From Gaiellasilicea sp963731615 (GTDB lineage: Bacteria; Actinomycetota; Thermoleophilia; Gaiellales; Gaiellaceae), in the NCBI GenBank assembly GCA_963731615.1, contig CAVSWD010000008.1:124001-188000 (forward strand): a stretch of 64,000 nt of DNA, written 5' to 3'. Shown in pieces: positions 52,675 through 59,778 of the stretch. A program made the translations under genes and the position numbers. Within the stretch, counting starts at the first letter, position 1; every line of letters begins with the position of its first letter. The notes beneath the pieces were generated by a model. That model did no database searches and was not told where the DNA came from. It was given only the letters and a program-made list of their open reading frames with translations.

Positions 52675-54056
52675 GAGATCTGCTCGGACTCACCGCCGAC
52701 TACGCGGCCCAGTATCTCGGCTCGCTCGACGAACGCCCGATCCACGCGCAAGCCTCGGTCGAGGAGCTGCGGAACGCGCTCGGCGGTCCGCTGCCCGAAG
52801 AGGGGCAGGGCGATGCGCAGGTGGTGGCGGAGCTGATCGCTGCGGCCGAGCCCGGTGTCGTTTCGATGCCGAGCGGCCGCTACTTCGGCTTCGTCATCGG
52901 CGGTGCGCTCCCCGCCGCGCTTGCCGCCGACTGGCTCACGTCGACGTGGGATCAGAACGCTGGCCTCGTCGCCGGCGGCCCGAGCGCGGCCGTGGTCGAG
53001 GAGGTCGCTCTCGAGTGGCTTCGCGAGTTGCTGTGCCTGCCGGAGGGCGTCTCCGCGGGCTTTGTCACGGGCTGTCAGATGGCCGACGTGACCGCGCTCG
53101 CCGCTGCACGCCACCACGTCCTCACCGATGCTGGATGGGATCTCGCCCGCGACGGCCTGCAGGGCGCACCGCGGATCCGCGTGCTCGTCGGCGAGGAGCG
53201 TCACGTGACCATCGATCGAGCGCTCCGGTTCCTGGGGATCGGGTCGGCGCAGATCGTCGCGGTCTCGGCCGACGCTGAAGGACGGCTGGTTCCGAAGGCC
53301 CTCAGCAAGGAGATCCGGAGTGACGAGGGACCGACGATCGTCTGTGCCCAGTCAGGCAACGTGAACACCGGCTCCTTCGATCCGCTCGCCGAGATCGCGG
53401 ACATCGCCGGCGACGCGGGAGCGTGGCTGCACGTCGACGGCGCCTTCGGCCTCTGGGCTGCTGCGTCTCCCCGGTTCCGCGACCTCGTCGCCGGGGCGGA
53501 ACGAGCAGACTCGTGGGCGACCGACGGCCACAAGTGGCTGAACGTCCCCTACGACTCCGGCATCGCCTTCTGCGCGCACCCCGAGTCGCACCAGGCGGCG
53601 ATGTCTGTTCGCGCGAGCTACCTCGAACAGGCCGACCCGGACGCGGGCCGTGACCAGATGGACTGGACGCCGGAGTTCTCGCGCCGCGCACGTGGCTTTC
53701 CGATCTACGCGGCGATCCGTGCGCTCGGCCGCATCGGGATCGCCGCAATGGTCGAGCGCTGTTGCGACCACGCAAGCCGGTTTGCCGAGCTGCTCGGCAG
53801 CGAGCCCGGCGTCGAGATCCTCAACGATGTCGTCCTGAACCAGGTGCTCGTGCGGTTCGCCGACGACGATGCGGCGACGCAGGCGGTGGTCAAGGGCGTA
53901 CAGGAGGATGGGACGTGCTGGCTCTCGGGCACGACGTGGCAGGGCCGCGGGGCGATGCGCATCTCCGTCTCGAACTGGCAGACGACGACGGAGGACGTCG
54001 AGCGCTCGGTGGGAGCGATCCTCGAAGCAGCGTCAGTCGTAGGCTCTGTGCGCTGA
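52662..54056 (+). CDS. Group II PLP-dependent decarboxylase/aromatic amino acid decarboxylase-like
   Basis: 464 residues. The PLP lysine lies in TDGHKWLNVPYDSG (about residue 290), the PLP-stacking region in HVDGAFGLWAAAS, and SGNVNTGSFDPL upstream. These match group II decarboxylases (AADC, glutamate and related). An aldehyde-forming or tyrosine/tryptophan/valine-like activity are all possible. The GTG start lies inside the end of the NUDIX gene. Confidence 0.85.
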   Translation: MDPVRDLLGLTADYAAQYLGSLDERPIHAQASVEELRNALGGPLPEEGQGDAQVVAELIAAAEPGVVSMPSGRYFGFVIGGALPAALAADWLTSTWDQNAGLVAGGPSAAVVEEVALEWLRELLCLPEGVSAGFVTGCQMADVTALAAARHHVLTDAGWDLARDGLQGAPRIRVLVGEERHVTIDRALRFLGIGSAQIVAVSADAEGRLVPKALSKEIRSDEGPTIVCAQSGNVNTGSFDPLAEIADIAGDAGAWLHVDGAFGLWAAASPRFRDLVAGAERADSWATDGHKWLNVPYDSGIAFCAHPESHQAAMSVRASYLEQADPDAGRDQMDWTPEFSRRARGFPIYAAIRALGRIGIAAMVERCCDHASRFAELLGSEPGVEILNDVVLNQVLVRFADDDAATQAVVKGVQEDGTCWLSGTTWQGRGAMRISVSNWQTTTEDVERSVGAILEAASVVGSVR

Positions 54057-54302
54057 CAACCGCTGCACGGCGAAGCCGGCGACGATTCCCGCAGCCCAGA
54101 CCGCGACAGCGATCGCGATGTAGCTCCAGCCAACGTCGATGGGGGACTCAGCGGCGCAAACGGGAACACTGCGGATAAAAACGTCATTGCACGGTCCTGT
54201 CGGTGCCGGCGGGTCCAGCTGCAGCCGGTAGAAGACGCCGGCTACGCCGATGCTCCACACCGCGATCGAGAGCGTCGCTCGAACCATGGGTGACGAGATC
54301 AT
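54033..54302 (-). CDS. Small membrane protein, two helices
   Basis: Up to 89 residues with hydrophobic helices at about 9-24 and 62-80 and two Cys in the loop between them (GPCND and VPVCAAE), which might form a disulphide outside the cell. The start may be the codon at 54302 or the ATG at 54287. It overlaps the decarboxylase 3' end in convergent orientation by 24 nt. Family not recognised. Confidence 0.5.
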   Translation of the reverse strand: MISSPMVRATLSIAVWSIGVAGVFYRLQLDPPAPTGPCNDVFIRSVPVCAAESPIDVGWSYIAIAVAVWAAGIVAGFAVQRLSAHRAYD

Positions 54303-54347
54303 CGTCGCCGACCGGTGACCGTTCCAAACCGCTCGCGGGCGGCGAGG

Positions 54348-54353
54348 TACGCT
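54348..54353 (+). promoter_or_regulatory. Candidate leaderless -10 box (TACGCT)
   Basis: TACGCT ends exactly 6 nt before the GTG at 54360 and decides that start over an earlier in-frame codon at 54315. Confidence 0.5.
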
Positions 54354-54359
54354 ACTCGC

Positions 54360-54575
54360 GTGCTCCCCTGGATCGTGATCACCCTGATCGCCGTACCCCT
54401 GGTCGTGGTCGCATTCCTGGCCTCACGTCGCAAGACGGCCGCCGGCGAGCATCCCGCGAACGAAGACGCCGCAGCGCGAGCGCGAACGGAGCAGGAGTTC
54501 GCCGAGGCAGAAGCCTACGAGGCGAAGTGGCGTGAGGAGGACAAGGAGCGGTTCCACAAGGAGCGCTTGCCCTAG
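54360..54575 (+). CDS. Small single-pass membrane protein
   Basis: 71 residues: one N-terminal membrane helix (about 2-21, LPWIVITLIAVPLVVVAFLA) and a highly charged helical cytoplasmic tail rich in Ala, Glu, Arg and Lys. No family recognised; the charged tail could be a coiled coil. No terminator is evident after it. Confidence 0.65.
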   Translation: MLPWIVITLIAVPLVVVAFLASRRKTAAGEHPANEDAAARARTEQEFAEAEAYEAKWREEDKERFHKERLP

Positions 54576-54697
54576 TCGCTGAGGCACCGCGGGTGTGTTT
54601 TCGTACCGTGACGATGTTCCCCGAAGATCGCGCTCCAGCGGTCGGGAATGTCACCCGAGCGCAGCGATCGTTGGGCAGCGCGGTTCGGCCGCAGGCG

Positions 54698-54774
54698 CTA
54701 CGACTCGTCGGGTTTGGCGATCACGCAGAACCGGTTGCCATCCGGGTCAACGACGCGTGAGGGCTGCGGTTCAG
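54698..54774 (-). pseudogene. Remnant of a VOC-family gene (C-terminal ~25 codons)
   Basis: Minus-strand translation gives VVDPDGNRFCVIAKPDES and then TAG, a typical C-terminus of a VOC/glyoxalase protein. Upstream residues do not extend to a VOC domain before the DUF4242 gene ends, and no start exists. It is a fragment left after deletion or insertion. The flank 54576-54697 shows nothing recognisable. Confidence 0.55.
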
Positions 54775-55068
54775 CTACGCGGTGGACGGTTCTGGGTCAG
54801 GCCGAACCACCACCGTGTCGCCAACGCGAGTGACCTCATCGGCTGGCATATCTGCTCGCGACGCGTGTTCGCGTACCGCCTCCTCACTTGTCGCTTGATA
54901 GATGCAGACACTCCCAAGGGAGCCGTCGCCTTCCTCAAGCACGTAGCTGCGAATCCAGCGAATGTCGTCCGTCATGTCGTCTCCGACCTTGGACGATCGC
55001 CCGGCGGCCTCCTCGAGCTCCTCCGATGAACGCCAAGCATTTCGTCTGCGAATAGCGAACGTTTCCAC
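54775..55068 (-). CDS. DUF4242 family protein
   Basis: 97 residues. The pattern SSEELEEAAGRS, then DIRWIRSYVLEEGDGS and CIYQATSEEAVREHASRA is the DUF4242 (nickel-responsive-like ferredoxin-fold) signature. The GTG at 55068 was chosen because AAGGAGG lies 6 nt upstream; an earlier in-frame ATG at 55113 has no ribosome site. The 55069-55217 intergenic stretch holds nothing else recognisable. Confidence 0.85.
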   Translation of the reverse strand: METFAIRRRNAWRSSEELEEAAGRSSKVGDDMTDDIRWIRSYVLEEGDGSLGSVCIYQATSEEAVREHASRADMPADEVTRVGDTVVVRPDPEPSTA

Positions 55069-55217
55069 GAGTCCTCCTTCGATCGGCCGTGCGTGCTCCG
55101 GCCATCGTTTCACCCCGCCTCCAAGGAATCAAACATGCAGGCCCCTTCCTACCACCCGCGCCGGTGACGACTAACTCCCGTCCCTTGGCCGAGCGTGCTC
55201 TCGCCTACGCGCGTTGA

Positions 55218-55961
55218 CTAGAAGCGGCCGCCGCGGTCTCGAGCTCGCTGCGCTGAGACGACGTGCGCCTCGGTCTCCAGGCGGTCCGGTAGCGGCTCCA
55301 GCTCGGGCGGCTCTCCACCCGTAGCGTGCGCCAGCGCCTGTGCGAGCAGCCAGTCGGCGAGCCACGGGTTGCGCGGCAGCAGTGGGCCGTGGAGGTACGT
55401 CCCGATCGCGCGGCCGACGCGGACGCCCTCGTGTCCCGACTCGCCGTCGTTGCCGAAACCGGCGACGACGCGCCCGAGCGGCTCGGCGCCTGCATCGAGC
55501 CGCGTGCGGCCGGCGTGGTTCTCGAAGCCGGCCAGTGTCTGCCCGGCCCAAGCACAGTCGAGGAGCACGTCTCCGATCATGCGCTGCTCGCCCGCTACCG
55601 TCTCATGCGGGAAGAGACCAATTCCGGGCATCGAGTCGCCGTGGCGGCCGAGGTAGCCGCGGCCGACCAGCTGGTAGCCGCCGCAGACCGCGAGCAACGC
55701 CGCGCCCGCCTCGACGGCCGCACGGATCGCGGGCCCTTTCGCGACGAGATCGGGAGCGATCAGCCCCTGCTCGCGGTCCTGGCCGCCGCCGATGTAGTAG
55801 AGGTCGTGCTCGCCCGGCCGCACCTCGTCGCCCACCGACAACGCCGTCACGGTCAGCTCGTGCCCGCGCAACGCCGCGCGCCGGGAGAGGACGGCGATGT
55901 TGCCTCGGTCGGCGTAGATGTTCAGGTACTCGGGATAAAGATGACCGACCCTGACGTTCAC
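55218..55961 (-). CDS. gatD: Lipid II isoglutaminyl synthase glutamine amidotransferase subunit GatD
   Basis: 247 residues, CobB/CobQ-like class I amidotransferase. The catalytic Cys lies in LLAVCGGYQL and the His in GTYLHGPLLPRNP; the N-terminal LYPEYLNIYADRGN is typical of GatD. It supplies ammonia to MurT to amidate the D-Glu of lipid II. The GTG start overlaps the murT stop (GTGA). Confidence 0.93.
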   Translation of the reverse strand: MNVRVGHLYPEYLNIYADRGNIAVLSRRAALRGHELTVTALSVGDEVRPGEHDLYYIGGGQDREQGLIAPDLVAKGPAIRAAVEAGAALLAVCGGYQLVGRGYLGRHGDSMPGIGLFPHETVAGEQRMIGDVLLDCAWAGQTLAGFENHAGRTRLDAGAEPLGRVVAGFGNDGESGHEGVRVGRAIGTYLHGPLLPRNPWLADWLLAQALAHATGGEPPELEPLPDRLETEAHVVSAQRARDRGGRF

Positions 55962-57326
55962 GAGCGCTCCCAGTACGGCTTGGCGAGGCCGCGCTCGGTC
56001 ACGATCCGCTGGAGGCCGAGCATCGCCGTGTAGGTCGGGAGCACCACGAGCTCACCGCCCGCCGGGGTCAGCTCGAGACCGCGGTCGAGCGCGGTGGCGA
56101 GATTCGGCTCTACCTCGAGCGCTTCCTCGTCGAAGCCTCCGTAGATGCAGCGCAAGCCGAGCTCGGCCGCCCGGTCGCCGGAGACGATCAGTCGCTCGGC
56201 GCGGGCGAGCAGTGGCTCGAAGTCGACGTCCCAGATCCAGGAGACGTCCTTGCCGTCGGCGATCGCGTCGTTGAGCGCGATCAGGAGCAGGGACGGCGTC
56301 CCGGCCTGCTCGAGCGTCCGCACGATCTCGTTGGCGCCGGCGGGGTTCTTGATCAGGAGCAACAGGATCGTCTTGTCGCCGGCGCCGATCCGCTCGAAGC
56401 GCCCGAAAGCGGCGCCGAAGCGCTCCAGCCCTGCACGGATCTCCTCCAGCGAGGCGCCGAGCGCCTGGGCGAGCGCGGCGGCGCCGAGCGCGTTGTAGAC
56501 GTTGTAGAGGCCGGGGAGGGGGAGACGCACACGCGTCGCGCCCGCAGGCGTCTCCAGGTCGAAGGACGCTCCCGTCAGGCCGTCGAGCTCGATTGCCCGC
56601 GCCCGCACCTGCAACTCCGGCCGTGCGTGCCCGCACGCCGGGCAGCGATAGTCGCCGAGGTGACCGACGTAGGCGGCGCCGAACTCGTACGGCGTGCCGC
56701 AAACGACGCAGTAGCGCGAGTCGGCGGCGTGCTGGAGCGACGAACGACCGTGCTGCGGGTCGTCGATCCCGAAGACGACCGCACCGGCACGGCCCCGAGC
56801 GAGGTCGCCGACCTGCGGATCGTCGCCGTTGACGACCAGCACCGTCTCCGCCGGCAGCTCGCTCGTGGCGGCCCGCCAGCGCTCGGCGATGTGCTCCAGC
56901 TCCCCGTAGCGGTCGAGCTGGTCTCGGAAGAGGTTTCCGAGCAAGACGGCCCGTGGCCGCACCCGCCGGACGACCTCGGGCAACGCGCCTTCGTCCACTT
57001 CGAGTAGCCCCAACTCGGCCTCCCGCTGCAGCAGCAGTGTGGAGGCGACGCCGGAGACGAGGTTCGCACCCGAGCGGTTCCACGCGAGCGCGTACCGCGA
57101 CTCGAGGATCTCGGCGGCCATCGCGGTCGTGGTCGTCTTCCCGTTCGTGGCCGAGACGACCGCCGAGCCGTGCGGGAGGCGCCGGGCGAGTGCGTCGATC
57201 GCGCCCGGGATCGAGCTTCCAGAGCAGCTTGCCCGGCAGCGTGGTGCCACCCCCGGTGCGGGCGAGGCGTGAGAGCCCGCTCGCAGCGCGAGCGGCAAGC
57301 GTTTCGACGGCGAGGCGTGTGCTCAT
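55958..57326 (-). CDS. murT: Lipid II isoglutaminyl synthase subunit MurT (frameshifted)
   Basis: About 455 residues, Mur ligase family. P-loop ATNGKTTT, GNLFRDQLDRYGE, a zinc ribbon with CVVCGTPYEF and YRCPACG, and the C-terminal DUF1727 domain (NDAIADGKDVSWIWDVDFE). One extra C near bp 57210-57216 splits the first 38 residues (to KLLWKLDPG) from GAIDALARRLPHGS; removing it restores the protein. With GatD it converts lipid II D-Glu to D-isoglutamine. Start ATG at 57326. Confidence 0.92.
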
Positions 57327-57356
57327 GAGACGGTCGAGCGTACCCGTGTCCGATGA

Positions 57357-57412
57357 TCCCTCGAACGAGGGAACCTGCGGTGCCCTCCCCTTAAAGGGGG
57401 ACGTCCCTCCCC
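57357..57412. other. Stacked inverted repeats in the murT-subtilase intergenic region
   Basis: TCCCTCG/CGAGGGA (57357-57372), CCCCTT/AAGGGG around one A near 57387, and the palindrome GGGACGTCCC near 57398 follow one another in about 55 nt. They lie between two divergent genes. They could be operators or a terminator-like structure; the rest of 57327-57519 shows nothing else but the Shine-Dalgarno at its end. Confidence 0.35.
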
Positions 57413-57519
57413 CGAAGCGAGCGTAGGTTCAGCGCGGATCTAGCAACCAGGCGGTCATTGCGGCTGACCCGGTTGTCGATATTCATGCGGCCCGCGCCTC
57501 GGCGTGGACAAGGAGAGAG

Positions 57520-59587
57520 ATGTCAAGGGACACAGGCGGCAATCCAGGGGACGTTCGCAAGAGCGCACTCTGGGGTTCCGGAAATCGCGGTGGCGAGCAC
57601 CGGTCGAACACCCTCTGGGGTAAGGGCGGCCGTGGCGTCATCGTCACGCTCGTCACGGGCCTGGTGCTGTCGGTCACAGCCGGCGCCGCCTCGGTCCAGA
57701 ATGCAGCAGCCGGCCCGGCTTCGGCTCCGGCAACCTACTTCGAGCCGGGGCTGCTCGAGCGTGCGCAGCAGAACCCGCACCAGATGTTCCGGTCATCATC
57801 CAGAGCAATCAGAGCGCCTCGACGGCTGAAAACTCGTTCGACGCCGCGGAGGATGCGGACGAGACCGAGCTGAAGCTGGAAGCGGATGCGGCGCACCGGG
57901 CCGAGCAGGCGGCGAACGTCAGTCGCAGAAGTCCAAGGCGAAGAGCGAGCGCGAGCGTGCCCGGCAACATCCGCGAGCAGTTCAAAGACCAGCGCAAGCT
58001 GCTGCAGGACCTTCGCAACCGGCTTCGCGGCGACCTCGACGACACGTACGACTTCATCAAGGGCGTCTCGGTCGAGATGGCGGGGCGGCGGCTGGCAAAG
58101 CTCGCCCGTTACCCGGGTCTCACGGTCACCGAGGACGTCGCAGTTCGGCTCGCGGCCGACGACGCCAGCCTCTGGCCGGCTGCGTCGGGCATCCTGCCCC
58201 TGCACTACTTCGGGCATTCGCGACTGCGCCGGCGATCGCGATCGTCGACTCCGGCATCGACAAGAACCGCGCCGACTTCGGGAACGGCTCCCGCGTGATC
58301 GCCCAGAAGGTGATCACGACGCTCCTCCCGAACTCACCCGGCGACGGTCGCGGCCACGGCACGTTCGTCGCGAGCATCGCGGCGGGCAGCGCGCCCGGCC
58401 GGCTCGGGGCCTCTCCGGCCTCGCCGATCGTCGACGTCGACGTGATGGACGACAGCGGCCAGGCTCGCACGAGCGACGTGATCGCGGGTGCAGAGTGGAT
58501 CTACGAGAACAGGAAGTCGTTGAACATCCGGGTCGCGAACTTCTCGCTCCACTCGGCGCGCCCGAGCAACTTCACGCGGGACCCGCTCGACCGGGCGGTC
58601 GAGAAGCTCTGGTTCGGCGGTGTCGTCGTCGTGGCGGCCGCCGGTAACTACGGCGTCGCGAACGGGCCGAGCGGCGTCAAGTTCGCTCCCGGCAACGATC
58701 CGTTCGTGATCACGGTCGGCGCGCTCGATCTCGAAGGCTCGCTCAAGCCCGCCAAGCACGACGTCCCGTCCTGGTCGGCGTACGGCCGCACGTTCGACGG
58801 CTTCATGAAGCCGGACATCTCGGCGGCCGGCCGGTACATGGTCGGCGCGGTCCCGGCGGGCTCGACGCTCGCGACGGCAAAGAAGTCGAACCTGATCGGA
58901 CACGGCTACATCCGCCTCTCAGGCACGTCGTTCGCGGCTCCGATCGTCGCGGGTGCAGCCGCCCAGATCCTGGCGCGGCACCCCGAGTGGACGCCGGATC
59001 AGGTCAAGGGCGCGCTGATGATGACGGCACGCAGGCTCTCGCCGTGGGAAGTCCCCGCGGGCGCCGGCGGCGTCGGCGAGGTCAACGCCTGGATGGCGGC
59101 CGCGGTGCAGCGGCCGAGCAACCCGAACCGGGCTCTGAACAACTTCGTCCGCCCGGACTCGGCATCGGGCGTCCCGGCCTTCGACGCGGTCAGCTGGGCA
59201 GATTCGGCCAGGGCGAGCGTCTCCTGGGATGCGGTCTCGTGGGCCGACGTCTCCTGGGCCGACGTCTCCTGGGCCGACGTCTCCTGGAGCGACGTCTCCT
59301 GGGCCGACGTCTCTTGGGCGGACGTGCTCGCGGTCGCGGATGTCAGCTGGGAGGACGCCGCGGGCGACGCGTCGGCTCCCCCGGAGGACGAGTCGATGAC
59401 GGAGGCAGAGCTCGAGGCGGCGCTGCAGGCCGACCCGGAGCTCTTCCCGTCCGCAGGCCCGGTCGTCGAAGCTGTCGACCTGGTCGTCGAGGCGGCTGCT
59501 ACGACGGCACCCGCCGCAGCACCCGTCGTCGCCCCGGTCGTGGAAGCGCTGCCGGTCCTCCCTGGTGTACTGACGCAAACTCCCTAG
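57520..59587 (+). CDS. Secreted subtilisin-like serine protease (S8), with frameshifts and SW(A/S)DV repeats
   Basis: About 689 residues reconstructed. The N-terminus has two LWGxGxRG motifs (about 17-24 and 32-39), a membrane/signal helix (about 40-58), then a propeptide-like region (VIIQSNQSASTAENSF). The protease has IVDSGIDKNRADF (Asp), GRGHGTFVAS (His) and LSGTSFAAPIVAG (Ser). A tail of SW(A/S)DV repeats and an Ala/Pro-rich end follow. A base is missing near 57790 and another near 58215; a second compensating pair near 57920 is possible. ATG with AAGGAG at 57510-57515. Confidence 0.85.
59234..59323 (+). repeat. 15-bp tandem repeat, six copies, in the subtilase tail
   Basis: Six units of the form GTCTCCTGGGCCGAC run without gaps and encode VSW(A/S)D repeats; flanking VSWD and VSWED segments are diverged copies. 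The units are nearly identical at DNA level, so the array is recent or kept homogeneous. Confidence 0.9.
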
Positions 59588-59594
59588 ACGGAAC

Positions 59595-59632
59595 GTGAGG
59601 GTCGGCCTTCGGGCCGGCCCTCACCCCTTTTC
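59595..59632 (+). terminator. Intrinsic terminator after the subtilase
   Basis: GTGAGGGTCGGCC (59595-59607) pairs with GGCCGGCCCTCAC (59612-59624), 13 pairs with one G-U, around a TTCG tetraloop, followed by CCCCTTTT. It begins 8 nt after the stop codon. Confidence 0.85.
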
Positions 59633-59686
59633 CCAGGAGCGGCCGCGGTACCTCAAACGGGGGATTTGCAGCAGGAACGGCGGCAC

Positions 59687-59692
59687 TACGCT
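59687..59692 (+). promoter_or_regulatory. Candidate -10 box (TACGCT) for the GGDEF/HD-GYP gene
   Basis: TACGCT lies between the terminator and the next gene. Transcription would start near 59699-59700, giving a ~75-nt leader that contains a mini-ORF. Confidence 0.4.
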
Positions 59693-59751
59693 TCGGCAGT
59701 TGGAGCAAGCTCCGGCTCTCGAGTCTTGCGGCAGCGAAGGAGACGAGCGGC

Positions 59752-59778
59752 GTGAACCACACAGGTGCGGCACTTTGA
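59752..59778 (+). CDS. Possible 8-residue coupled leader peptide
   Basis: GTG at 59752, preceded by AAGGAGA (59737-59743) at ideal spacing, encodes VNHTGAAL and ends at TGA 59776-59778. That stop overlaps the TTG start of the next gene (TTGA), the same coupling arrangement used between genes elsewhere in this window. Confidence 0.4.
   Translation: MNHTGAAL

Noticed and set aside
59234..59323. Regular repeats that could be mistaken for a CRISPR or minisatellite
   Set aside because: The repeats are 15 bp, contiguous without spacers, and in frame with the subtilase.
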